DNA from: CAYQQU01 sp964419545
GTDB taxonomy: Bacteria; Bacteroidota; Bacteroidia; Chitinophagales; Saprospiraceae
Assembly: GCA_964419545.1 (NCBI GenBank)
Contig: CAYQQU010000107.1
Span: 1-13,579, forward strand
Reading direction: 5' to 3'
Length of the DNA stretch: 13,579 bases
Below the pieces are notes generated by a model that was not told where the DNA came from, made no database searches, and worked only from the letters and a program-made list of their open reading frames with translations. Numbering within the stretch: the stretch's first letter is position 1; each line of letters opens with the position of its first letter. The position numbers were made by a program, and so were the translations under genes. Below, piece after piece: positions 1-7,674 of the stretch.

Positions 1-168
1 AAAGCGTTTCCTTTCAAGAAAGGATCAGCAAAAATTTTTGTTACACACCATTGAGTGCAAAGCGCCTCAACCTTTTTAATTTTCAAGATGGATAGATCTT
101 AAGGCTTCATTCGATTACTAATTGTGGAGTAAACCCAAATTTTTCATTCACTCAATAAATTACACCTT

Positions 169-1644
169 ATGAAAACCAGATTACTTCTTGTTTTCGCAAC
201 CCTCCTATTCTACCTCCCTGATCTGTGGACACAGACCGCCCCTGGTGCGGGGGAACTGGTAGCGGCCATTCCGATCTTTAGCGCCGACCACCTGCGGGTA
301 ACCGAATTGGCCGGAAATATACCGGCCAATACCGGAGCCGATTATTACCAGATACAGTACACCACCCCCGACGTCGCCGGTGTTTTGGATACCGCTTCCG
401 GTTTGTTGATCGTGCCGCAGCGAGGAGACATTGGTATGTCCATGGCGGTCTATCAACGGGGCACGCCGGAGTCCGGCGCCACGGCAGCTTCCAACCTGAC
501 GGCGACTGATGCGGTATTTTTTGGTTCGGCCCTGGCCGGCCAGGGTATCATCACCCTTTCGCCTGATTACCTGGGAATGGGCGCCTCCCGGGGCTTCCAC
601 CCCTATCTGGATAAAGAAACCGAAGCTTCGGTGGCCATTGACATGCTCTACGCCGTGGAGGCCTTCCTCGCGCAGGTAAACATCGGCTGGAACGGGCAGC
701 TTTTTGTAACCGGCTATTCACAAGGCGGGCACGCTGCGATGGCTACGCATCAGGAATTGCAGGCGAACTATCAGGACGACTGGCCGGTTACCCGTTCTGC
801 GCCGATGTCCGGAGCTTACGATTTGCCTTTAATTGAATCCTTTTTGCTCGATGCGAATGCCGAATTTTCTTCTCTGTCGCTGGCGCCCTTTGTGATTATT
901 GGATTGCAAGAATCTCAAGGGGATATTTACACTTCCCTCGACGAAGTGTTTAAAGAACCATATGTGGGCATTTGCAGCCAATTTTTGTCTGCGGATTGGG
1001 AAACCGGAGTAGTAGACATCAATTCCATCGGCGGTCAATTGGCCAATGCTATGTTTCCTATTGAAGGCGGGCTTTATCCGGCCAGAATGATACAGGACGA
1101 TTACCGGCAGGCCATGGAAGCGGATGAGAATCATCCGCTGCGGGTAGCGTTAAGGGAGAACCGCCCACTCGACTGGTCGCCGCAGGCGCCCATAATCTTA
1201 CCCTATTGTGAGGAGGATAATGTGACCGATCCGGAGCATGCCTTGCGAGCCGATTCTATCCTCAGCGCCACGGGAGCGGAGGTGACTGCCATCAATGGCG
1301 GTCCCAACCTGGATCATATTCAGTGCGCCGGCCCTTCGCTCTTCATTACCCTTGATTTTTTCAACGCCGTGCGGACCGACCGGGGCCAGATTGTACCCGG
1401 AGCAGTTGTGCACGAGGATTCCCTGCGCACCTATGTCGTTTATTTGCCGCCCGCTTACGATGGAACGGAAGAAGTGCCCGTGGTATTTAAATGGAAGGCG
1501 ATATGGACAAATGCGACTGGTAAAAAGATAAAACCAAGCGACTCCTTGTTTAACCCGGATTATTCATGGGTTCTTCGTTATGACGGTTGTCGGGCTTGCG
1601 TTCGCGCAGGAGGGCGACACGCACAGGCAGGTATCCCCAGTTAG
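169..1644 (+). CDS. Secreted alpha/beta-hydrolase (lipase/esterase) with a truncated, chimeric C-terminus
   Basis: An exported serine hydrolase, probably acting on esters or lipids outside the cytoplasm. Residues 1 to about 21 form a signal peptide (Lys/Arg, then a Leu/Phe-rich core). The hydrolase fold covers about residues 30-405. The nucleophile elbow GYSQGG places the serine at 184, a likely acid is Asp350 in EEDNV, and a likely catalytic histidine is His383 in LDHIQ, so this domain looks complete. Residues about 409-443 (RTYVVYLPPAYDG, then VPVVF) match the first strand of a second, PHB-depolymerase/feruloyl-esterase-like domain, whose next element should be an HG oxyanion motif. Instead the reading frame passes at about base 1489 into sequence with no recognisable fold and ends inside a 155-bp inverted-repeat element. 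No T9SS sorting domain remains. The start is ATG and no strong upstream promoter is obvious in bases 1-168. The hydrolase call is fairly firm; the substrate is unknown. The product may be a functional one-domain remnant. Confidence 0.78.
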   Translation: MKTRLLLVFATLLFYLPDLWTQTAPGAGELVAAIPIFSADHLRVTELAGNIPANTGADYYQIQYTTPDVAGVLDTASGLLIVPQRGDIGMSMAVYQRGTPESGATAASNLTATDAVFFGSALAGQGIITLSPDYLGMGASRGFHPYLDKETEASVAIDMLYAVEAFLAQVNIGWNGQLFVTGYSQGGHAAMATHQELQANYQDDWPVTRSAPMSGAYDLPLIESFLLDANAEFSSLSLAPFVIIGLQESQGDIYTSLDEVFKEPYVGICSQFLSADWETGVVDINSIGGQLANAMFPIEGGLYPARMIQDDYRQAMEADENHPLRVALRENRPLDWSPQAPIILPYCEEDNVTDPEHALRADSILSATGAEVTAINGGPNLDHIQCAGPSLFITLDFFNAVRTDRGQIVPGAVVHEDSLRTYVVYLPPAYDGTEEVPVVFKWKAIWTNATGKKIKPSDSLFNPDYSWVLRYDGCRACVRAGGRHAQAGIPS

Positions 1645-1705
1645 GATGAGTGAGCGGGGCAAAATGACAGCCGGCAATAGATTGATCCATGAATAATCCG
1701 GGTTA
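1551..1705. repeat. 155-bp element bounded by 19-bp perfect inverted repeats (MITE or IS-end remnant)
   Basis: taacccggattattcatgg at 1551-1569 recurs as its exact reverse complement at 1687-1705. The 117 bases between carry no transposase-like reading frame. The left arm lies inside the 3' end of the hydrolase gene, and the element supplies that gene's stop codon. I see no target-site duplication directly outside the arms. Two perfect 19-base arms this close are very unlikely by chance, so this is probably a non-autonomous element or the joined ends of an internally deleted insertion sequence. The family is not assigned. Confidence 0.7.
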
Positions 1706-1778
1706 GCCCAAATTGATGAAATCAGTGCGCTGAACCAGTCTCACGCATTCGTCTTGCGCACTCGCTACCGCATATTTC

Positions 1779-2381
1779 CTAGTCCCAATCCCAATCCACA
1801 TCATCTCCAAACCCGCCGAAGCGGAAGGTAATCGTACCGACGGGGCTCCGAAAATCGCTGTCGCTGAGGCCGGGCAGGCGGTCGATGCCGTCCACGTAGC
1901 GGTAGCCGCCGGTGAAGGCCAGCTTGAAGAAATCGGTGAGGTTGATCTCCAGTCCGACCTCGGGCGTCAGGGCGAAGATGCGGTCCTGAAAAGCGGTGTC
2001 GCCGCTCTGGCGCAGGCGGGCGCGGCCCCAGCCGATCTTGAAGCTGGAAAAGAAGTGAACCAGCTTGTAGGGATTGCTGCTGTAGCCCAGCCAGAGGCCG
2101 CCGTGCCCGAATTTGACGTCGTAGCGCTCCAGTTCCATACCTTCGCCGACGGTCGCTTCGGCGTATTCGCCGCCCTGGCCGTAGCCGCCCAGGTAAAAGT
2201 TGTCGAGCACCAGCGCGCCGCCGCCGCCGACTACCGCGACGGTCTGGCCGTTCACTTCGCTGATCTCTACAAAGGGGCCGCCGAAGGCGCCCAGCACGCT
2301 GAGGTCGCTGAAGAGGGTTTCCTGCGCAACTAGCCCGGCGCCGGTCACCAGGGTCATTATCAAAGCAATGAGGGTTCTCAT
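1779..2381 (-). CDS. Small outer-membrane beta-barrel-like protein
   Basis: A 200-residue exported protein. Residues 1-19 form a signal peptide (MRTLIALIMTLVTGAGLVA) with cleavage likely before QETLF. The rest alternates short hydrophobic/aromatic strands with Gly- and Asp-rich turns (for example FYLGGYGQGG, GLWLGYSS, FKLAFTGGYRYV and TITFRFGGFG), the pattern of an 8- to 10-strand outer-membrane barrel of the kind common in Bacteroidota. The last seven residues (DVDWDWD) form an acidic, Trp-rich tail after the final strand, which is unusual because barrels normally end on an aromatic strand residue. It is divergent from the thioredoxin gene, with 106 bases between the starts. The specific role is unknown. 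The barrel fold is inferred from pattern only and no family was recognised. Confidence 0.75.
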   Translation of the reverse strand: MRTLIALIMTLVTGAGLVAQETLFSDLSVLGAFGGPFVEISEVNGQTVAVVGGGGALVLDNFYLGGYGQGGEYAEATVGEGMELERYDVKFGHGGLWLGYSSNPYKLVHFFSSFKIGWGRARLRQSGDTAFQDRIFALTPEVGLEINLTDFFKLAFTGGYRYVDGIDRLPGLSDSDFRSPVGTITFRFGGFGDDVDWDWD

Positions 2382-2414
2382 GAGCAGACTGTTTTTGGAA
2401 AAAAGCGAATCAAC

Positions 2415-2444
2415 TTTCTACGATCAAAAGATGTATTATCCTTG
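2415..2444 (+). promoter_or_regulatory. Possible Bacteroidota-type promoter of the thioredoxin gene
   Basis: TATCCTTG at 2437-2444 resembles the -7 consensus TAnnTTTG with one mismatch. TTTC at 2415-2418, 18 bases upstream, resembles the -33 TTTG. It would give a leader of about 35-40 bases before the ATG at 2488. Short degenerate motifs make this a weak call. Confidence 0.28.
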
Positions 2445-2487
2445 GTAACACCCCTATTCTAAGTTAACACAAAAAGCAGAAGAAACG

Positions 2488-3282
2488 ATGGCAAACCTGG
2501 ATTTTCAAACGGCAGTGATCGAACGCAGCTACGACAAGCCCGTCGTCGTGGATTTCTGGGCCCCCTGGTGCGGCCCCTGCCGCGTTTTGGGTCCGGTGAT
2601 CGAACAACTGGCGGCCGAACAATCCGACCGCTGGGAGCTGGTCAAACTCAACACCGAAGAAGATATCGATATCGCCCAGGAATACGAGATCCGCAGCATC
2701 CCGAACGTGAAGATGTTCCACCGGGGCACGGTGATCGCCGAATTCCTGGGCGCCCTGCCCCGGCAGTCTATCCTGAACTGGCTGGAGGAGCAACTTCCCG
2801 ATGAACGCAAGACGGAAGTGGCCGGGCTGGTGCAGCAGCTACGGTCGGGCGAAAACGGCGCCGACGCCGCCCGCCGGCTGGAAGCTATGGTCGACAATAA
2901 TCCCGACCTGCCGGAAGGCCGCCTCGCGCTGGCGGAATACCGCGTAGCGGAAGACCCGGAGCAGGCGCTGGCCCTCGTCGAGCCCATCCGCCTGGGCGAT
3001 AAGCTGAGCGACCGGGCCGAGAACGTCCGCACGCTGGCCCGCTTCTTTTCGTTCGAGATGGACGACTCGGCCGCCGGCAAAATGCTGGGCAGCGCCCGCG
3101 AAGCCCTGCGCAACGGCGACGAGGAAGCCGCCGTCCGCAAAATTATCGAAGCCGTCACGGCCGACAAGTCGTTCCAGGACGACCTGCCCCGCAAAACGGC
3201 TATCGCCCTCTTTCAGCTATGGGGCAGCGAACATCCGCTTACGAAGGAATATCGGTGGCGGTTTGAGATGGCTTTGTATTAG
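2488..3282 (+). CDS. Thioredoxin-domain protein with TPR-like C-terminus (CnoX/YbbN-like)
   Basis: A cytoplasmic thioredoxin-fold protein; no signal peptide. Residues 1-105 are a thioredoxin domain with the redox motif W27-CGPC (Cys28, Cys31), Asp22 in VVVDFW and the cis-proline Pro72 in IRSIPNV. Residues about 106-264 are helical and Arg/Glu/Ala-rich, with LAEYR and ALVEPIR repeats, matching the tetratricopeptide-like tail of the YbbN/CnoX family (about 280 residues in E. coli). CnoX is a holdase that protects and hands clients to GroEL/DnaK during oxidative stress. E. coli CnoX lacks the full CxxC, whereas this protein keeps a canonical CGPC, so it may also reduce disulfides. The final helix (EHPLTKEYRWRFEMALY) is typical of the family. 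It appears to be monocistronic. Its codons are strongly GC-rich: one 60-base line at 2581 contains 38 G+C. Confidence 0.9.
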   Translation: MANLDFQTAVIERSYDKPVVVDFWAPWCGPCRVLGPVIEQLAAEQSDRWELVKLNTEEDIDIAQEYEIRSIPNVKMFHRGTVIAEFLGALPRQSILNWLEEQLPDERKTEVAGLVQQLRSGENGADAARRLEAMVDNNPDLPEGRLALAEYRVAEDPEQALALVEPIRLGDKLSDRAENVRTLARFFSFEMDDSAAGKMLGSAREALRNGDEEAAVRKIIEAVTADKSFQDDLPRKTAIALFQLWGSEHPLTKEYRWRFEMALY

Positions 3283-3318
3283 TTTGGGTTTGAGTTTGAG
3301 TTTGCGTTTGAGTGTGGG
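3283..3318 (+). repeat. Imperfect hexamer tandem repeat (TTTGRG), six units
   Basis: Directly after the thioredoxin stop codon the sequence runs as six 6-base units: tttggg, tttgag, tttgag, tttgcg, tttgag, tgtggg. The pattern is purine-third, T-rich and begins at the first untranslated base. It has no hairpin and is too short and too regular for CRISPR. It may be slippage-prone sequence. No function is assigned. Confidence 0.7.
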
Positions 3319-3429
3319 TATTTTCTTTATAGAACTCGTTGCGCGTTTAAAAGCGCCCAACCATTTTCCAGCTTTTCATAAACTCAACCCCTTGCGCTCT
3401 CATCAGCTTCCTGGTTGCCAAGGGTAAAT

Positions 3430-3436
3430 GGAGGGG
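3430..3436 (+). promoter_or_regulatory. Purine-rich (Shine-Dalgarno-like) site supporting a TTG start
   Basis: GGAGGGG ends 10 bases before the TTG at 3447. The only other in-frame start before the signal peptide is GTG at 3459, which would be about 22 bases away. The frame contains no ATG upstream of the signal-peptide core. Bacteroidota rely little on such sites, so the support is moderate. Confidence 0.4.
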
Positions 3437-3446
3437 TTCTAAAAGA

Positions 3447-6400
3447 TTGAATAATACCGTGAACAATCGCATTAAGGTATTCTTTTTGCAAACGCTTCTA
3501 TTCTTGGGAATAGGAGCCTGGACACAAAGTACGATTGCACAGACATCAGAACGACAATTCAAAAACATCACTGTTGAGGATGGGTTGCCCAACCCTTCCG
3601 TGCTTAGTATCATTCAGGATGACCAGGGGTTTATGTGGTTGGGTACGCTGAGTGGTATCGTACGTTATGATGGTTACCGCATGCAAACCTACCGGCCTGC
3701 CGTCGGAGATCCGGATACCTTGCCGGCCCGTAATCCACCCGTACTATATAACGATCCCAACGGCCGGCTTTGGGTAGGCTATTCCGGCGGGCCCTGTCGT
3801 TTGTTTCGCTATGACAAATCAGAAGATCGTTTCCAACCCTTTTTGTACGATACGCTGGAACAGAAAAGCCTGATTCCGCTTAGCGATGGCGTGAGTAGTT
3901 TGTTTATGGATAGTAAAGACCGACTATGGATCGGCACCCAAGGCATTGGCTTGTTGGTAGTGGATGGAGAAGAATACCAACACTACAAACCCTCGAATGG
4001 CTTTCCTTCCGGAGATGTTTTGGGCGACATGACGGAAGATGATAAAGGGAATATCTGGATTCCCACCGCAAAGGGTTTGTGCAAATGGGATGCAGCAACG
4101 GAGAAATTCCACCTTTTTCGAATTCAAGGGAGGGAAGGTCAGGAAACGACTGCTTGTCATTCGACCTATTTTGAATCACCAGCAACTATCTGGGTTGGGT
4201 CGCGAGATGGAGGTTTGATCCGGTTTGATGTAGATCAGGAAACTTATCATATTTATTCCGTCCCAAGATCTCTGGCCGGCAGCCGGCTTACCGTCAATGA
4301 TATTGCAACACTACATGACGGTAAAATAGCCTTTGCTATTGGAGATGCGGATACCATTCAACCTATTTGCATTCCCGTTTTTGACCCGCAAACAGGACAT
4401 TGGTCCAGTCTGAAAGGGAAACAGGACGGAGTGGCGCAGAGTACAAATCTGAGTGAGCTTTTCTTAGATTATGCCGGCAACCTCTGGATTGGAACCTGGC
4501 ATAAAGGGGTATTTCAATACGATCCGAATAGCGCTCGTTTTCACCGATGGCAACCTAATATTTTTGGTTCTGAAGAGCTGGTTCGCCCTGAGCCGACGTC
4601 TTTGTGGGAAGACCGGCATGGGAAGATATGGATCGGCACATCGGATCTGGGCCTTTTTGAATGGAATAAAGACAATTCCAGCTATCGTCGATATCCCATA
4701 CCCAACCAACAATTTTTACGGGGGAAGTCACCCGCCATTTTTTCTATTCAGGAAGCCCGGCCCGGGGTTTTCCGGCTGGGTACTTCGCAGGGAGTTATCT
4801 CATTTATTCCAGAAAGTGGTAATACCAGATCCTTTCCCTTTTATTGGGAAGATAGAATATTGGGATTTCCCACCCTTTGGGAAACCAGGGGCGCGCAGTT
4901 CTGGCTTTCCAGTTGGGGGACAGGAGTTTGTGAAATGTCCAGCAACCCGGATCAACTTAAAATAAAGAAATGTTATACCGCAGAGGATGGAAATTGGAGT
5001 ATTCGCCAAATTCAGGCGCTGGCAGAAGATCATCAAGGTCGTATTTGGCTGGGCACTAGTTCATCGGGGCTATTCATTTTTGAACCTGAGACCGGGCGAC
5101 TTGAACACTTTTTCCCGAAGTACGGGGTTTGGGATATTCATTTTGATCGACAGGGAACGACCTGGCTGGCTACCCACAGCAGCGGACTCAAAGGGGTGGA
5201 GCCGGAGTCTATGCAGTTGATCCATTTGGATGCCGAGGCAAATAATAAACTGAGCCTTGTTCAGGGCATCCTTGAAGATAAGGATGGCATGTTATGGATG
5301 ATGAACCCCCACGGATTGGTCCAGTTTGACCCTTTCCAAAGGAAAGTCCTCAGGCAAATCAGCGCCGGCAATTGGCGGGGAAGAGGAGATTTGGGGTATG
5401 GCATCAACTTGCCTCAACTAAAAACGAAGGATGGTGGTTTGGTTTTCGGGGAGCGATCCGGGGTGCTCTATTTCCACCCCGACAGTCTAAAAAAGGATTC
5501 CATTCCCCCCCGAATGGCATTCACTGGGCTGAAGTTGTTCAATCAACCCTTAAATCCCAGTAAGGAAGGCCCTTTACCATCTCATATTTCTTTCGCGAAA
5601 GAAGTAATTCTAGAACATTGGCAAAATGATCTTTCCGTTCAGTTTGCGGCCTTACACTACAAAAACCCGGATGAATACCGATACCGGTACAAATTGGAAC
5701 CTCGTGACGGCGCCTGGAAAGAAATTGGCAATCGGAATGAAGTGTTTTTTACCGGCTTGGCGCCGGGCCGTTATTCCCTGTGGGTGCAGGCGGCTAATGC
5801 CGATGGGATCTGGAATGAGACCGGCGTCCAGTTAAAGATCATTGTTCGGCACCCGTGGTGGGGAAGTTGGTGGGCCTATTGCTTATATGCGGTTCTGCTT
5901 TCGGTAATTGCCGTTTGGTTTTATCGTTTTCTGTTGAGCCGGCGGCTGCAGGAGGCAGAAAGCAAGCGGCTCCGTGAATTAGATGCAGCCAAAAGCCGCC
6001 TTTTTACGAATATCACCCACGAATTTCGGACGCCGCTAACCCTTATCCTGGGCGGGGTGGATGAATTGCGAAATAAAACGAATGGAGCCTTGCAATCTAC
6101 CCTTAATCAAATGGAACGCAATGGCAAACAACTTTTGCGACTGGTTAACCAAATGCTGGGATTAGCCCGGATCGAATCCGGTCATCTGACTTTAAACCTG
6201 GTTCACGATGAGGTCATCATTTTCCTGAAGTACCTCACTGATTCCTTTCATTCCATGGCCGCGGCTAAGCAAATTTCATTGTCGTTTGAATCTCGGCTGG
6301 AAGCTTTAACCATGGATTACGATCCTGAGTATTTGCAGCAGGTCGTCGGAAACCTTTTGTCCAATGCCCTCAAGTTTACCCCGGAAGGGGGAAAGGTTAC

Positions 6401-7532
6401 CGTCAAGACAATGGTTAGGAAAAAGGACCACCTGCAAATAGAAGTGGAGGACACCGGAATCGGTATTGCGCCCCATGATCTGCCGCATATTTTCGATCGT
6501 TTTTTTAGTCCGCACATAAATAACGTAGCAGGAGCGGGAGCAGGCATAGGTTTGGCCCTTACCAAGGAATTGGTTCACCTGATGGGCGGTCGGATTGCTG
6601 TTCAATCGGAATTAGGAAAAGGTTCCTGTTTTACCGTCGAGTTGCCGGTCACCCACCAGGCCCCGGAGAGAAAAGAGACAACTTTCAGCACCCAGGAATT
6701 CAGGGATGCCATTCATCAGGAAAAAGAAAAGGAAATAGGATTAAACCCTCCACCTTCTGATACCGAACGCCCATCTGTTTTAATCGTAGAAGACAATTCA
6801 GATGTCCGAAGCTACTTGCGATATTGTTTATCCGGCGACTACCAACTTGAGGAGGCCGGAGACGGTCAGGAAGGCTTGGAGGCGGCTCGCGCCCAGGTGC
6901 CCGATCTAATCATTAGCGATGTGATGATGCCCAGGATAGATGGTTTCGAACTATGCGAACAATTAAAAACAGATATCCGGACCAGCCATATTCCAATAAT
7001 CCTGTTAACCGCCAGAGCAGATACAGATTCCAGGTTAGCGGGTCTAAAACGGGGTGCTGACGCCTACCTGGCCAAGCCTTTTCTGAAGGAGGAACTAGCT
7101 ATTCGGGTAGAAAAGTTATTGGAGGTCCGGCATCGATTGCAAGCCTATTATCAATCGCTCATATCTAAGCCAGCGGCCCTGCCGGAACCGTCTGCGGAGC
7201 CTGGAGAAGCGGAATTTGTAAAACGGGCTCGTCAGCTGGTGGTCGATCATCTGGACGACAACCTTTTTGGCGTATCCGAACTGGCGGACCAGCTGGCCAT
7301 GAGCCGGGTGCAGGTGCATCGCAAAATCACGGTTTTGCTCGGCATAACCGCTAGTCAGTTTATCCGTAATATTCGATTGAGCCGGGCTAAGGAATTGCTT
7401 GAGCGCTCCGATCTTCCCATCGCTGAAATCGCTTACCAAACCGGCTATGCAGACCCCGGTTATTTTACCCGGGTTTTTAAGCAGGAATTTGGGCGCACCC
7501 CTTCCAATTTCCGGAAAGCGAATCCGCAATAA
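3447..7532 (+). CDS. Hybrid two-component system sensor/regulator (propeller, Y_Y_Y, HisKA, HATPase, REC, AraC)
   Basis: A single 1361-residue protein that senses a periplasmic ligand and regulates transcription. In order: signal peptide/N-terminal anchor (about 5-30, from TTG); about thirteen propeller repeats to about residue 700, each with a W-[LIV]-G-T-type strand followed by G-[LIV]-x-[RK]-[FY]-[DN] (FMWLGT, RLWIGTQ, NLWIGTW, KIWIGTS and RIWLGTS); a Y_Y_Y domain at about 728-800; one membrane helix at about 808-831; the histidine-kinase dimerisation box FTNITHEFRTP with phospho-acceptor His858; an ATPase domain at about 955-1068 with N box NLLSNALKF (Asn969), DTGIG and GAGIGLAL; a receiver domain at 1110-1225 with phospho-acceptor Asp1158 and Lys1210; and a double helix-turn-helix AraC domain at about 1256-1361. 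All catalytic residues are present. Family members normally control nearby polysaccharide-use genes. Here the only downstream partner is a beta-helix lipoprotein, 142 bases away on the same strand. Its G+C is visibly lower than that of the thioredoxin gene. Confidence 0.95.
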   Translation: MNNTVNNRIKVFFLQTLLFLGIGAWTQSTIAQTSERQFKNITVEDGLPNPSVLSIIQDDQGFMWLGTLSGIVRYDGYRMQTYRPAVGDPDTLPARNPPVLYNDPNGRLWVGYSGGPCRLFRYDKSEDRFQPFLYDTLEQKSLIPLSDGVSSLFMDSKDRLWIGTQGIGLLVVDGEEYQHYKPSNGFPSGDVLGDMTEDDKGNIWIPTAKGLCKWDAATEKFHLFRIQGREGQETTACHSTYFESPATIWVGSRDGGLIRFDVDQETYHIYSVPRSLAGSRLTVNDIATLHDGKIAFAIGDADTIQPICIPVFDPQTGHWSSLKGKQDGVAQSTNLSELFLDYAGNLWIGTWHKGVFQYDPNSARFHRWQPNIFGSEELVRPEPTSLWEDRHGKIWIGTSDLGLFEWNKDNSSYRRYPIPNQQFLRGKSPAIFSIQEARPGVFRLGTSQGVISFIPESGNTRSFPFYWEDRILGFPTLWETRGAQFWLSSWGTGVCEMSSNPDQLKIKKCYTAEDGNWSIRQIQALAEDHQGRIWLGTSSSGLFIFEPETGRLEHFFPKYGVWDIHFDRQGTTWLATHSSGLKGVEPESMQLIHLDAEANNKLSLVQGILEDKDGMLWMMNPHGLVQFDPFQRKVLRQISAGNWRGRGDLGYGINLPQLKTKDGGLVFGERSGVLYFHPDSLKKDSIPPRMAFTGLKLFNQPLNPSKEGPLPSHISFAKEVILEHWQNDLSVQFAALHYKNPDEYRYRYKLEPRDGAWKEIGNRNEVFFTGLAPGRYSLWVQAANADGIWNETGVQLKIIVRHPWWGSWWAYCLYAVLLSVIAVWFYRFLLSRRLQEAESKRLRELDAAKSRLFTNITHEFRTPLTLILGGVDELRNKTNGALQSTLNQMERNGKQLLRLVNQMLGLARIESGHLTLNLVHDEVIIFLKYLTDSFHSMAAAKQISLSFESRLEALTMDYDPEYLQQVVGNLLSNALKFTPEGGKVTVKTMVRKKDHLQIEVEDTGIGIAPHDLPHIFDRFFSPHINNVAGAGAGIGLALTKELVHLMGGRIAVQSELGKGSCFTVELPVTHQAPERKETTFSTQEFRDAIHQEKEKEIGLNPPPSDTERPSVLIVEDNSDVRSYLRYCLSGDYQLEEAGDGQEGLEAARAQVPDLIISDVMMPRIDGFELCEQLKTDIRTSHIPIILLTARADTDSRLAGLKRGADAYLAKPFLKEELAIRVEKLLEVRHRLQAYYQSLISKPAALPEPSAEPGEAEFVKRARQLVVDHLDDNLFGVSELADQLAMSRVQVHRKITVLLGITASQFIRNIRLSRAKELLERSDLPIAEIAYQTGYADPGYFTRVFKQEFGRTPSNFRKANPQ

Positions 7533-7610
7533 TCGGCCCTTCCCGCCTCTATTTTACAAATCTCCTATTTCCTGTAACATAAGTCCCATTCCGTCCCCTC
7601 CGATGGAAGT

Positions 7611-7618
7611 TACATTTG
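7611..7618 (+). promoter_or_regulatory. Candidate -7 promoter element of the lipoprotein gene
   Basis: TACATTTG matches the Bacteroidota -7 consensus TAnnTTTG exactly, 56 bases before the ATG at 7675. No clear TTTG lies at the expected -33 position, where the sequence is C-rich. A promoter that lacks a good -33 box would fit activation by the upstream regulator, but this is inference. Confidence 0.38.
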
Positions 7619-7620
7619 AG

Positions 7621-7643
7621 CATCAGGAAATTATACCCTGATG
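7621..7643. promoter_or_regulatory. Inverted repeat at the presumed transcription start (operator or leader hairpin)
   Basis: catcagg (7621-7627) and cctgatg (7637-7643) are exact reverse complements with 9 bases between, directly after the candidate -7 box. It could be a DNA-binding dyad or a small hairpin at the 5' end of the transcript. AraC-type domains usually bind direct repeats, so it may not be the site of the upstream regulator. Confidence 0.35.
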
Positions 7644-7674
7644 AACATTTATCCACCTATTCAAACCAATTCAA

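Noticed and set aside
2529..3194. 221-codon minus-strand frame opposite the thioredoxin gene
   Set aside because: Ser/Arg-rich low-complexity translation, fully covered by the thioredoxin-TPR gene.
3283..3318. CRISPR-like array
   Set aside because: The units are 6 bases with no spacers.
3329..3356. gcgc-gtttaaaa-gcgc as a terminator after the thioredoxin gene
   Set aside because: The stem is only four base pairs and no T-tract follows.
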